64,000 bases of DNA from Rhynchonema sp. JSB1_4 (lineage: Eukaryota > Nematoda > Chromadorea > Monhysterida > Xyalidae): contig JASAMV010000971.1 in the NCBI GenBank assembly GCA_030248065.1, forward strand, positions 1-64,000. The letters are read 5' to 3'. The notes under the pieces are model-generated. The model saw nothing but the letters and a program-made list of their open reading frames with translations. It had not been told where the DNA came from and made no database searches. Both the position numbers and the translations under genes were made by a program. Position 1 is the first letter of the stretch. Each line of letters begins with the position of its first letter. Shown piece after piece: positions 47,119 through 58,489 of the stretch.

Positions 47119-48766
47119 ATGCCTCAAAAACTCAATATTGACTCCCTGATCGATCGTCTCCTCAGTGTTGGCACCAAGGTAAGTGTGTCAAAAAAGAAAC
47201 AAACTAAACGATGGAAATTAAAGAAAACTTCTTTTGTTTCGCTGAAAACTCGATGAAAATTAAATAAAACTTATTTGTTTCATTGGAAACCTGATGAAAA
47301 TCAAATAAAACTTTTTTCTTTCACTGAAAACCAAGTAAAACCTTTTTGTTCAGAATAATTCGCTGACGGGCACTGTGACCGAGCTGGAAATCGCCGGACT
47401 GTGCGCCGCTGCAAAGGACGTGTTCTTGAAACAGGTGAAGCACCATAAATTTATTTAGTTTATACATCAGCTGATTTGTTTCTCAAAAAAAACAAAAAGC
47501 CATATTCAGCCACCGTTGGTCGAGACGGACACGCCGGTTCGTATCTGCGGCGACATTCACGGCCAGTTCGCCGACCTGCTGCGTGTGTTCAATCGATGCG
47601 GATTCCCACCAACATCCAACTATCTGTTCATGGGCGACTATGTCGATCGCGGCAAACAAGTCCGTGACAACCACAAACAATGGGCGTGATAACAAGGTTG
47701 ACAACTCACACATGTAGTGCAAAAGAAATCAATATTTGCCCAGAATCTCGAGACGATCTGTCTGATGTTGTGCTACAAGACGAAATATCCTGAGAATTTC
47801 TTCCTGCTTCGCGGCAACCACGAATGCGCGGCTATCAATCGTGTCTATGGCTTCTACGACGAGGTCAATCGACGCTATTCGTCACGATTGTGGCAGGTGT
47901 TCCAGGTGCGTCCTTGGTATTTGGCTCAAATCGACGAGCTCGGTGCTATAAGTGTGTTTGATTGCGACATTTTCACAGATGGGCGGTGCACCAGGTCATC
48001 GTCAGTGCGAATGCACCTGATGGCCAAGTGACCCACGAACATGTGCATGTGCAAACTGACAAAGTATATATGTATAAGGGGTGATGTTTCACAATTATTG
48101 CAGGAGGTGTTCAACAGCATGCCGTTCGTCGGTCTGGTCGGTGGCAAGATTCTGTGCATGCACGGCGGGCTGTCGGAAAAGTTGCAGTCGTTGGAACAAT
48201 TGAGACAGATTCGTCGACCCGTCGATCCGCCAAATCCCTCGATGCTGCTCGACCTGCTATGGGCTGATCCGGTTAGTTTGGTGATACGATCGTCAGTTAA
48301 TCCACCAATCAATCGCTCAATTACACCAACTGCAGGACAAATGGACGCGCGGTTTCACGAAGAACACGCGTGGCGCGTCGTGTGTGTTCGGTCAAGACGT
48401 GGTGATCGATCTGTGTGCCAAACTCGACATCGATCTCATCGCACGCGCTCATCAAGTTGTACAGGTACAAACAGTGACGTCACAACTGAGCGGTTACTTT
48501 CAAGATCAAATTTCGACTTCGATTTCTACAGGACGGCTACGAATTCTTCGGCGGCCGTCGTCTGGTCACCATATTCTCGGCGCCGCACTATTGTGGTCTG
48601 TGCCTATCTTCTCTCAAATCGTACCAAAATTTATGTCATTATCATAAAATTATTTCTCCTTGTTATTTCAGGCGAATTTGACAACGCGGCAGCCGTAATG
48701 TCGGTGGACGAGTCGCTAAAATGCGCGTTCGACGTGCTGCGTCCGATCTCGATGAAACAACGATAA
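47119..48766 (+). CDS. PP1-class serine/threonine protein phosphatase catalytic subunit
   Basis: A metal-dependent PPP phosphatase. Eight exons, 47119-47178, 47354-47434, 47510-47659, 47744-47905, 48104-48271, 48336-48464, 48532-48595 and 48672-48766, join in frame to 302 aa. All PPP signatures are present: [53 protein letters not shown] and the SAPHYCGEFDN loop. Several positions differ from canonical PP1: MGDYVDRG instead of LGDYVDRG, NYCGEF replaced by HYCGEF, and EVNRRY and [15 protein letters not shown]. The C-terminal tail stops right after the core (SMKQR), so the CDK-phosphorylated TPPR-type tail of PP1-alpha is missing. This pattern resembles divergent, often germline-biased nematode PP1 paralogues, but the exact subtype is inference. 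An intronic repeat sits before exon 5. Confidence 0.93.
47975..48092 (+). repeat. Intronic repeat, copy 5 (most complete), with GGTGATGTTTCAC terminus
   Basis: Begins CACAGATGGGCGGTGCACC, continues ATCGTCAGTGCGAATGCACC and TGATGGCCAAGTGACCCACG, and about 45 bp later has AAGGGGTGATGTTTCAC, twelve bases before the 3' splice site of PP1 exon 5. A shortened relative at 63,686-63,716 joins AGTGACCCACGA directly to GTGAAACATCACCCCT. Confidence 0.75.
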
Positions 48767-49506
48767 ATAATATGAGACACACCAAAACCGGATTTGACAA
48801 ACTCAACTGTGAATAGCTTGAGTGAATTGTTCATTGGCACATATTTTTGGGAGCGTGCAACAAATCTCAAGCAATTTACAGTTGTGGACACCAAAATATG
48901 TGATTACAAACCGATTTGTGACTGCGAAAATTTCAATTTTATCTGAGCCGCTCTCCAACTCTCAAATTTCCCCATGCACGACAAAACTTCGGAGTCAAGA
49001 AAACTTCTGTTGCTCAAAATACAAACTCTTATGGCTGATCTATCGATAGGAATACTGATTTGTCCTGCACACTCTTCTCTCCAACCAATGCATGAAGGGC
49101 CAATAAAAGCAGATGAGGTTGACAAATGTGTACGGTTTGACTTCCTAATTGGTTTGTCTGATCAATTCTCTGACATTGAGGAAATGAGCAAATGAAACGC
49201 AGAGACCGCTATAATCGGCTCTTCTCTTCTTGCTGTGTGTGATCCGTGATTTTTCGTATTATACTGTACTTCCAAAAGTGTTCTATGTGCACTGGCTCGC
49301 TGTGGACCACAGCCTATCTTGTTTTTATAAGGTGTGGTACAGTTTGCCCTGTCAGAACCCACGTTTGAAACGTCTTCTTTTTGCTTTGCACCCCACTACC
49401 CTACACACAACGCAGTCTGTCTCTCTCTTGCAGTTTTGCAGAAAATTCAGTTCCGAATCGCAGCATAGTTTATTTTTGCAGCCCTCTCCGAACACGCACG
49501 CATGCG
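48767..49506. other. Intergenic between PP1 and EGF-ligand genes
   Basis: About 740 bp, PP1 3' flank and putative promoter of the EGF gene. No feature that I can support. Confidence 0.4.
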
Positions 49507-51489
49507 ATGAAAGCAACCAACGCCCTTTTGCTGTTTGCCGTCGTTCGAAACTCGATGTCCCACAGCGGTCGCCAATCCGTTTGTGAGTTTATCTCAAATA
49601 ATGCTTCATAAGCTCTCATTCTCACCGGCAATTTGCAAATTGGTGTCGCTGCCAAAGCACAAAATTTACATCGGTCTTCTGCTGTCCTGGTTAAAGTTCT
49701 GTGAAACATCAGAAAGTCCGAGTTAAATCAGAGCATGAACACACGCCTTGCTGATGTTTCAGAAAGCTGTTACGTATTTATGAAGACTTTTCTTGACGGT
49801 GGAATTTCGAAAATTGATCGAACCATTTCGCTTCACAGATCTTGAATGTCGAGCCTTCGTGCGTCATTGCAGCTTCCAAAGCGCACTCTGCCGCACAACG
49901 ACCCAGTGCACGATCCAAACTGGCGCTCGACGCCGACCGATACGCCGATTATAACTGCACTGGACTGTATGGTCGATTGTACTGTTTGAATGACGCTCAC
50001 TGCAGGATACAAATGACGTTTGTCGGCAGTGTCACTCACTATTGTGTGTAAGTGAGGGCTAACGTTTCATTTATCTTAACCGCACGTTCATCTCAGCATC
50101 AGTTGACTCATCAATTACAGCGCCACGTCGGTCAACCCGTTGCTCTTTTTGTTACATGCCCATGACGGCATGACTCACATGTTCAAGTGCCATTCAGTGA
50201 ACTAGTGCAGGCATGTGAATCGATCTGGTACCGTCTAGCTTTTTCTAAATGGAGCGCAAAAACTTTTCATGTGGGGGTCATTGCATGTGTTTCAAACTGT
50301 GATTGTTACCCTACTAAACCATCAATAACCAGGCGGTCTGGCGAATTGATGTGACACAACCATTCCAGTGTGCGATGATTTTTGAAAACCGGACCTGACA
50401 AGTTCCATATGCAATACGACTAAAACTAAACAGCTCTCAGTGTTACCACGTTTGTAATGCAGATGTGCCCCCGGTTACTACGGTGTGCGCTGCGAGTACC
50501 GCGATTTCCTGGAGAAGTGGCTGCCAGCGATGTTCGAGGGTGACAATGTGCTGCCTTCAGTGGTCGCTGCCATATTTGCCATTCTGTGGATTGTCGCTGT
50601 GGTTGTGGCCGCCGTTGTCATATACAAATTGCGGTTAGTGGCGTTATGTTCAATGAGAACAATCAGATCTGCTGGCATCTGTTTATTGGGGTCAGGCGAA
50701 ATCCTGGCGCACCGCGCCCGTCTTTGAAGGTAGAACAAAATTTCGATAGAATGTTCGGCTTTGGCCAGACTCCTAAAGCTTAATGACAGATGTGCTGAAG
50801 ACCTTGTAAGCGAGAATCATCAAACTGAGGAACATTGACTGAAGTATACCTACAGAGCGGAAAACGCTGTTGTGAACATTTGCAATATATCGTTACGCAA
50901 CAGTGAAACATCACCCAAATATGTATTGTGTTTTGCAGCAATGCCAAACACAAACGCCAGCGAGGCATTGATTCAACGACTAGTACGTCCACACAGACTC
51001 CGGATCCGTACACACCCATCGATCAATGTGCACCTCTGGTCAGTGACATTTTGTGAAGTCTTGGGTGCTCAAACAGCTTCTCCGCGCGGTTGTTTAGACT
51101 CGTTAGGTTTAGGCTTGGGTCTACCTGTTAAGGGTCAGGCTTGCGCTTAGGCTCACATTTAAACGATCCATAGGCCAACGCCCAAGCCTGCGAACAAGCC
51201 AAACCCTAAACCACCGCCCGGGACGAGCTGTTGGCAGCGCCTATATTTGGAAATTGTTATTTATTCACAAACAAGACTGAAGCACATGGGCAACCGCAGC
51301 AATGACAAAAGGCAGAGTCGAATATTCTACGCTCGGCACGTCGGTGCGTAGTTTGTCAAGAGAGAGAAACACGTCCCTCGTCTTTTTTTGCAGCCCCACT
51401 TTCGTTTCTCGACTCCCCGCCGATCGGCTGAGGTGGCACGTTTGGCCTTGCACACCATGGATGCACTCACACCCATTGAACTGGCGTGA
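49507..51489 (+). CDS. Spitz/LIN-3-like transmembrane EGF-receptor ligand
   Basis: A single EGF domain next to one TM helix, the layout of EGFR ligand precursors (Spitz, Keren, LIN-3, TGF-alpha), released by rhomboid cleavage. Exons 49507-49578, 49839-50047, 50463-50633, 50939-51038 and 51394-51489 give 215 aa in consistent phase. The N-terminus MKATNALLLFAVV could be a weak signal peptide; this first exon is the least certain. The EGF domain has six cysteines: NCTGLYGRLYCLNDAHC, THYCVC and GYYGVRCEYRDF. YCLNDAHC and GVRCEY match arthropod Spitz-type ligands closely. The TM is VVAAIFAILWIVAVVVAAVV, then a basic cytosolic tail (AKHKRQRG) ending PIELA. The EGF is split by an intron between Cys 4 and Cys 5, as is common in EGFR ligands. 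Intron 4 contains degenerate TTAGGC-like sequence. Confidence 0.87.
49700..49770. repeat. Small inverted repeat TGAAACATCAG ... CTGATGTTTCA
   Basis: An 11-bp inverted pair about 40 bp apart in intron 1 of the EGF gene. It resembles the GTGAAACATCACC termini seen elsewhere and could be a very short element remnant. Confidence 0.55.
51095..51235. repeat. Degenerate TTAGGC-like sequence in EGF gene intron
   Basis: GTTAGGTTTAGGCTTGGG and CGCTTAGGCTC on one side, then the inverted CCAACGCCCAAGCCTGCG and AAGCCAAACCCTAAACC. An inverted pair of decayed telomere-like hexamers. Confidence 0.55.
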
Positions 51490-51729
51490 TCAAAATGTGA
51501 TTGAATTTTAAAATGCGAACAAAAAACTACATATTTATTTTAGTTGTGTTTAGTTATTTCTTAACGCAGTCTTATGATCTAAAAAATGGCTAATCATTAT
51601 TTATTAATTCTGTTCGCTATGGAACTGCGTTCATATTCTATCATAATACTAATCATTCCGATTGCTGCGATGTTTCATTCGGTCAATAATTGAAATGTGA
51701 AAACAATTTGTTAAAAAATGTTTTGTCAA

Positions 51730-54700
51730 TTAATTATCATTTTTTGTGAGCAGCAAATCCCGAATGCAAGAAATTGTTTTCGGATGTGTGAGCGCCACTG
51801 CCAAGCGTCGTGCCATGTCAATGTTGTGTGCCGCTGTCGGAGGTGTGTCTGGGACCCCCAACATGGTCTTAACTTCTTCATGCGACATTCGGGGCACCAC
51901 GTGTCCGTGTGTCACGTGCGTTGTCACAAAAGTGTCGTGTGTCGCATCATCGGTGTCAATGTCAACACGTGGCCGCTTGGCATCCGACACTCGATCACCG
52001 TGTTTGCGACATTCGTATGCTTCGATAGTGTCACTCAAAATCTGCATTGTTTGATTCTCGTTGTCGTGAGTGTCGTCGAATGACGACAGAATGTCGCGTT
52101 CCGTGTCGATGTAGTTGCACTTGACTGACATCTGCATCACAGCCGACACCAACGCTTCGTCAATTCGGGATACGCGATCCTCTGAAAGATGAATTGAAAT
52201 ATGCAATATGGCCTCAAGTTTGGGTTGGACATGGAGTGGTACAGTGAAGTAGAAATTTCATTCACAGACCACAGCACAGATTTTCTGACTTTATATGGCG
52301 ACCACGAAACTGGCGGTTCGCCAAGAATCATATACGCGGGCATATTGGATGAAGGAGTGCAAGCTGAAACGGTACACTTTCTGCGTGCGGCACTAATGGT
52401 ATTCTGAATATTTACGATCGGCATCACAAAACGGTGACCCACAAAAGTGAATTTACCACATGCGATTATCAAAAGCTCACCAGCAATAGGAATCCACACA
52501 TTGGTCGATATGGCCGTGTTTGACACACACTGCACACTGTGCCACCTGAAATGTACCTGATAAACATAAAAATACAAGGAAAAATTATAATACACACCCA
52601 GCAAGACCCACCATTTCGGAGGCACGTACAGCACATCGCCCGGTCCAAGTGTGACACAATGAATGTTGGCTTGTCGCAGACACGAAGGGGCACTCAACAC
52701 GTCCACGTTACTGAAACAGACGCATTCTTTGATGCACGTCTCTAAGCTGGTGCATTATAGATTTATGCTACTTATATACGTACACGGTATTGTACATATG
52801 TACTGTATGTATAGGCAGTCCATCGGCTCATGGCACTTTTTATACACACAGCGCATGCAGCAGCACACGCCATTCTGTAAACAAAATGTACACTTTGAGC
52901 AAGTATCATACTTTGATGGCCGCTTTTTAATTTATTCGGTTTTTATGTGCTGCTTGACATAACGCTTTTGTGCACTGTTGCAAAATTTGGAGATGTTTCA
53001 ACGGATAACCACAGAGAATGGATGCATTCATTGACGGCAGTAATGCAGCGCGAATCATACAGATGTGACACCCTGATGATTCAAGGGAAGGCAGGCCACA
53101 GGAGTGCTTTTTCTTCCGATCTTGTCTTTTCATTATGGGGGCATGCGTCATGTTTTTTGGCGACTTTCTTGTCTGGGTCAGAAATTGAACGCCCTTTCTC
53201 GTGTATGCTTTCAAAGTTCAAGTGCGTTCTCTGCAAGTGTAACGTTACGGACCTGTTTTCGTCAGCACCCAATTGACCCAGAACAGTTAATCAGTCATTA
53301 AAGCAAACAATGCAGTCAATTAACGATAGGAGCTTCGTATGGAAGATTTATGTAAAACGAGTAATAAAGTAAACACACCCTGAGGGGCAACAAGGCAGCA
53401 CATCAATTTGCACATGTAAATCTGGAAGGCAAGAATTGCGTTTGTTGGGATGCCACAAGCTACAGCAATAAATATATGAACATTGATAATAAATGCACGA
53501 TAATCATAAACATTTAGAAAGAGAACTCGAACACCAGAAAATAAATAATGAACTAAGTAAGTGAAACAACTGCACAACAACTACAGTAACCCAGCGACAG
53601 GCGGAGGCGGAAGGGTTGACAAAGGCTGCCTGCCACGGACAAACAAAATAATGGTTTTTTGAACAAAGCACAACAACAATCGTCAGCCATTATGCATCGA
53701 CTGTGAGCGGCGGTCACATCGAAATTGCGACCTAACGTGCACGTGAAACATCAGCGTGGAGGTAAATTATTCTAAACAGAGCAGCGATGATCATTGGGTG
53801 ATATTTTCGAAACGGTGTAAAGGTCAGTTGGGTGTAAAGGTCGGTGGAAAGCTCGGTCGACAGCTCAGTGTGATAGACCTCGGTGTAAACTTGAAACATT
53901 CCACGTTAATAACAGGCAATGTTTCACGTTTACAGCGAGCTACGCCGACCGAGCTTTCGACCGAATTTTACACCGACCTTTACCCCCAACTGACCTTTAC
54001 ACCGTTTCGAAAATTCCACCCATTGCTAGGTCATTACGTCGGTGTGTGAACCGCTCAAAATTGAATGGTCCAGCGCACAGAAACAAAACAGTATCAGAAA
54101 ATCCGGATCACTGTTTGTCCTCGCCCATCATTTCGAGCGCGGCGCGTTTCTTGTAGCTGTTGCGCGTCTGCACTTCACTCGACACGATCTGGGCAAAGTC
54201 AACCGTCGGTTGTTGTGGTTCGACGAATGCCGCGATCGGTGGCAGAAAGACAGAGTTCGGCATCGATATTTGGTCCCCGTCATTTGAATCGGCCTGCCGG
54301 AGTATGGCTGTGAGATGTTCGATGTAGCGTTGAGCCAGTCGAAGCGTCTTGATTTTGGGCAACCGCTGTTCGCGCGGAATGTTGGGAATGAGACTCTGCA
54401 GCTGCTCGAATGCATCGTTGATGGCGATGTTGCGACGACGCTCCTTGGCGTTCGAATTGACACGACGACGTTTCGGCTTGTTGTTGTTGTCTGAAGCACG
54501 GTACTGGTGTGTTTGGAGTCGTCGCAAATGACATTCTCACGTTCAGTCCAGGCTCAGGCTTGCGGTTAAGCGTAGGCTCAAGCTTGGGCCCGTACGCCTC
54601 AGTTGAAAACAACCTGGACAATATACTTATCAGCAAAAAAAGCGGAAACACCATAAGCGCACCAGAAGCAGGCCGACGAGCCTGATTAGGGCCAGTGGTA

Positions 54701-56972
54701 CTGGTTGGCTGAGGAGCGGTGGTGCTGTCCGGTGACACAGACACTGACGAGGCACCAGCTGACCAATTTGAATGACCGAACGGCGTGACCACACAACTGA
54801 CTGGTGGCAGGGATGATGTTGGATAATTGTTGATCAGCCACGGACTCGGGTCGGTCGTCGTGCAGAAATAGTCCGGATAATATGTCGAGGCCATTTTGAG
54901 ATCAGCAGGGGATTTTGGGACAGGAATTAGGTGTAAACCAATTGGTAGGAATTGCAGGAGAACGAGGCACGAAATGACATGGACAACAAACGAGCGAGCC
55001 ACACAAACAGTGACAGTTGTAGAGCAGAAGTGCGCGTGCGTCTGGTGTTGGGTCACTCGCTGTTGACTCTGGTCATCTAATACAATAATGCACTTAACGG
55101 GCGGGACTTGGATTAGAAGGCACCACAAGCAGCTACACAAGCCATTAGTACCATTGCACAAGCACAAGAGGACATCAATATGTGTTTGACAGTCATTTAT
55201 ATGTACAAGCACATCAGATCACAAGAAAGCACCGCACAACACACAGGCCGATTTACAATTGTATATGTTCAGGTATATACGACAGTACCAACACCTGAGC
55301 ACTGCGTGCAAGCAGACATAGCGGGCCATTTACAGCCCTGAGGCGTTGGGCGGGTCAGACACACACACACACACACGGGTGGGAACCATCATCGGTGACA
55401 CAAAAGGCGCGAAAAAGACCAGACCCAATTGGATGCCATGCTATTGTTGGGTTAGAATGAAGAAAGTTGCGCGCGCTTCGCGACTCAAACATTTGGCGGC
55501 TAGATAAAAGCTGAGGATGGATATTGTAATTGAATTGGATGCTTCACGTGGAACTGAGCTACATCCAAGCACGTTAGATGGCAACCTGCGACGATGGCCT
55601 GAGATATTCGTCGACAAACTTGTTGAAGAAGCTGAAAGGTCAATTCAACAATTTTTGAAAAAAAACAGAGAAGGGAAAACCCAAAAAGAAAAAAAAAAAA
55701 AAAAAAAAAGAAAAAAAACAGAAAAAGAAGAAAAAAAAAAAAAAAAACACACACACACCAAAAAAAAACACACACACAAAGAAAAACACCAAAAAAAAAA
55801 AAAACAAAACAAAACAAAAAAAAAACCCACACCCAAAATTAAGCGGCCATTCTCATATGACAAAAGACAATGCTGGCATTTGAACCAGTTTCACGTTGGT
55901 ATCCGGTGTTGCATATTTTGCCGCTAATGTCCTGACTACATTTATTTTGACACCTATTTGGTCTCGCGCCGCTTTGCTTCCTAATTAGTGGTGTTATGAT
56001 GAGAAACATCACCTTTGAATATTTTTTAAGATTTCTCCTATCCGAGGCTGGTTTGGTCTGTAATGTATCGTCGCGGTATCAAATACAAGCACCTCACTTG
56101 CATTACATTGTACAAGCGTCCTGCGTTGAGTGGTTTACCTTGCTTGACGACCAAACTGAAACAAAACCGTGAACGAAGGCGCACCTGAATACACTGGATT
56201 CCTCGTATGGCAAGCGCACTGGTTGCAGCAGGTCGCCATCAACGGGCGGGAACAACAACCAGCGTTTGTGACCGTAGATTTGGGCGTGCACATTGAAACC
56301 GTACGAATCGTAGTGGCACGGCGTGTAGGCATCGCGAGAACCTGCGTTGGTCAAAGTTGAAATTAAATTTTGTGCATACAAGACACAATCTTTCTTGCAC
56401 ATATTTCCAGCTGTGAATTGGCTTCCATGGACCGGGCCCAGAAGCACTCGACCTGTAAACACAGGTCAAAACAGGCGCAGCGCGCAACGAAAAACACACT
56501 GCACGTGCACGATTCACATAGTTGTAATAAACCATGCGCAAGTTCTGTGTCAACTTGGAAAGCTGCACCAACCAAACCAGAAGGTCGAATCAGTGGCATT
56601 TTTATCCAATCCCAGCGCATTCCAATTCACATCATTCAACGCGGATTCGGGCAGATACTCGAACAAATATTTATAGTCCACATAGAACCAATGAGCTTCG
56701 GGTGTGACGTCATCAGGAATGTCTGACGATGCAGAGCCACCACCCGTCCACCATTGGAGCAACGCAGCCAATGTGGTCTGTGCGCGCACACAGTCGTTTT
56801 CCCATTGAATCGTGCCCCGCGGCCAATTTCGCCGACCGAATCGGACCGAGAATTTCGTGTCCGCAAACACTCGCTGGCTCAACGACTCCGGTGTCCATGA
56901 GGATGCTTTCCAGGATGAAATCGTGTTTTTCAACACGAATGGTGCGGATTGACATGATGAACTGAACGCCAT
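51730..56972 (-). CDS. HSPBAP1: HSPBAP1-like JmjC-domain (cupin-8) protein
   Basis: A JmjC Fe(II)/2-oxoglutarate oxygenase-fold protein; the vertebrate homologue binds HSP27 and its enzyme activity is unclear. Exons 56972-56573, 56341-56185, 52710-52612, 52545-52481 and 52181-51730 join in phase to 390 aa, from a Met at MAFSSSCQSAP (the frame is open further upstream, so the start is provisional). Blocks: NTISSWKASSWTPESLSQRV, WFYVDYKYLFEYL, and the metal-binding HxD in TPCHYDSYGFNVHAQ. Then KRWLLFPPVDGD, PVRLPYEESSVF, GPGDVLYVPPKWW followed by the distal His in WHSVQCV, and STNVWIPIAEDRVSRIDEAL. The C-terminus (ARRLAVALTHP, IRDLLL) matches the family's final helix. HxD...H is intact, so catalysis is possible. 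The intron 52,711-56,184 is 3.5 kb and contains a complete bHLH gene on the same strand. Confidence 0.92.
52711..54107. other. HSPBAP1 intron segment downstream of nested bHLH gene
   Basis: No accepted ORF. It holds a 224-bp MITE near its end and a GTGAAACATCAGC motif at 53,743. It should include the 3' flank of the nested gene. Confidence 0.4.
53792..54025. mobile_element. 224-bp foldback MITE, copy 2, 5-bp TSD CATTG
   Basis: Element 53797-54020, same length and near-identical to 31789-32012, flanked by CATTG at 53792-53796 and 54021-54025. It lies 87 bp past the stop codon of the nested bHLH gene, inside the HSPBAP1 intron. Confidence 0.93.
54108..54894 (-). CDS. HAND-like bHLH transcription factor, nested in HSPBAP1 intron
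   Basis: Two exons, 54894-54652 and 54503-54108, give 212 aa, starting MASTYYPDYFCTTTDPSPWL. Residues 1-81 are Ser/Thr/Pro-rich. The bHLH follows: basic RRRVNSNAKERRRN, helix 1 IAINDAFEQLQSLIPNIP, loop REQRLP and helix 2 KIKTLRLAQRYIEHLTAIL. The E-box-reading Glu-Arg-Arg is intact. KIKTLRLA and INxAF are typical of the HAND subgroup of class II (Twist-superfamily) bHLH factors, and total length matches HAND1/2 (about 215 aa), but assignment to HAND rather than a sister group is inference. It lies entirely within a 3.5-kb intron of the HSPBAP1-like gene on the same strand. Its own intron, 54504-54651, contains TTAGGC-like decayed repeats near 54,550. Confidence 0.87.
55370..56184. other. HSPBAP1 intron segment upstream of the bHLH gene, with A-rich/CA simple sequence
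   Basis: About 0.8 kb. At 55,660-55,830 there is a long A-rich tract with two (CA)n segments. The ORFs on both strands here are products of this low complexity. No other feature. Confidence 0.6.
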
Positions 56973-57461
56973 CTCTGATTCTGAAGCACACAGCTGCATA
57001 AATATTGTTGGGTGCAATCTGGAATTGGAAGACTATTCAATTCATTATCGCAGGAAACGATTCAAACGACTGTGCTGGTTGTGAACTTCGGTCACAAAAT
57101 ATTTTATCGCGCGTTTTTTCAAAACTAGTATGAATACTGCAACATCAGTCTCTGTTGTGTTGTTCAGCACTTGGGCAGGGCACGTGTGCAGAGCAGGCAA
57201 CACCCAGACCCAACTGTTCAACTCTACTTGTGGGCAATGGTGTACAACAAACTGTGTATGCACAATGGGTGCAAGATGCAGTGGAGTTGTTGTGCATGCA
57301 TAAACGACAAACCTATTTTTGTGTTTGATTATTTTGTTCCACTGTGGCACACCAAGGAGCCTTTTCAATAACTGCCCGCACAAGGGCGCAGCGGAGCGTC
57401 AACGGATGCGCCCCCTGCGCATTTTGGGAAAAGCTAGTCCCGTTTCAAAATTGACTTCCCT

Positions 57462-57545
57462 TTTTCTCAGGCTTAGGCTTGGGCTTAGGCTTAGGCTTAG
57501 GCTTAGGCTTACTATTAGGCTTAGGCTTAGGCTTAGGCCAAAGTT
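57462..57545 (-). repeat. Interstitial telomere-like (TTAGGC)n array
   Basis: Roughly ten to twelve TTAGGC hexamers, slightly interrupted (TTGGGC, TTACTA), over about 80 bp. TTAGGC is the known telomeric unit of many nematodes. A comparable array lies in the minisatellite at the right edge. Confidence 0.85.
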
Positions 57546-58489
57546 TAGCCATCCCGTAGCTTCTATCGCGAAATCGAAAATTCGCGTTTCTCTCTCTGTC
57601 AAGGCAACGGGACCAGCTCCCCCCAACACACCACGGGCGCAAACTCCCCCCCGGGCGCCACCCTGGGCTTCAGGCACACAATTAATGGATTAATGCGATG
57701 AATGATTGATGTATCGTCGTATCATGCACCGGGAAATCAGTTTCTTCCTCTGGAAACGCTTGATAGGCTCGGCTAGGCTGGTCTGCGTCGGGTAGACAAG
57801 GACGCATATTTTCACCATTCAGAAACAGGCGCGGTAATTTCAATTTCTGCTTCGACTTAGACGTGAAGGTGTGTTTTTGATTGTGATATCCAAGAGATTA
57901 GGAATTTAGGATCGGGCGGAAAAAGCCAAATTTTGCAAAAATTTCTTGGGAAAACATGTTTGTGTTTTTGTGATTCGGTTTCTGTAAACCGGGCCCATTT
58001 GGGTCTCACAGAAAATGTGCATATACTCTGCGCGAAGCGCAATTGTTTTGAAATTTTTGGTCAAAAAGGCGCTTTTGGCTTAAAATTTGAGCAATTCGGG
58101 CCGGGTCGGGCGGGCAAGTCGGGCCCGGCCAGCCCGAACCTCCAAATCACCTGCCCGGCCCGGCTCGACCTAAAAGTCCAAAATCCCGGCCTGATCATAG
58201 TCTCTGATTGAGTGATTACGAAACGAAAACAGTTTTTTGCTCATTTCGTTTCGGAATAGGAAAAAAGGAAAAAAATAAATTTTTTCTTCTTATTCCGACC
58301 GTTTTTTCAGACCAGATTCATGGTGGGGCAGCCATTTTCACACAAAAGTGCGCTGATAACCTGTCCTTCACGCTTCACCTTCTAAAAAGGCCTTGGATGC
58401 AGAGGTCGCAATCGGGCCGGGTTTGGCCGGCCCGGCCGGCCCGAGCCCCCAAATCTCCGGCCTGGCCCGAGGCCATGGATTTTTTTTAA

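Noticed and set aside
55517..55927. 136-codon lysine-rich ORF and the complementary F/C-rich ORFs
   Set aside because: Created by the A-rich and (CA)n tract; no conserved sequence.
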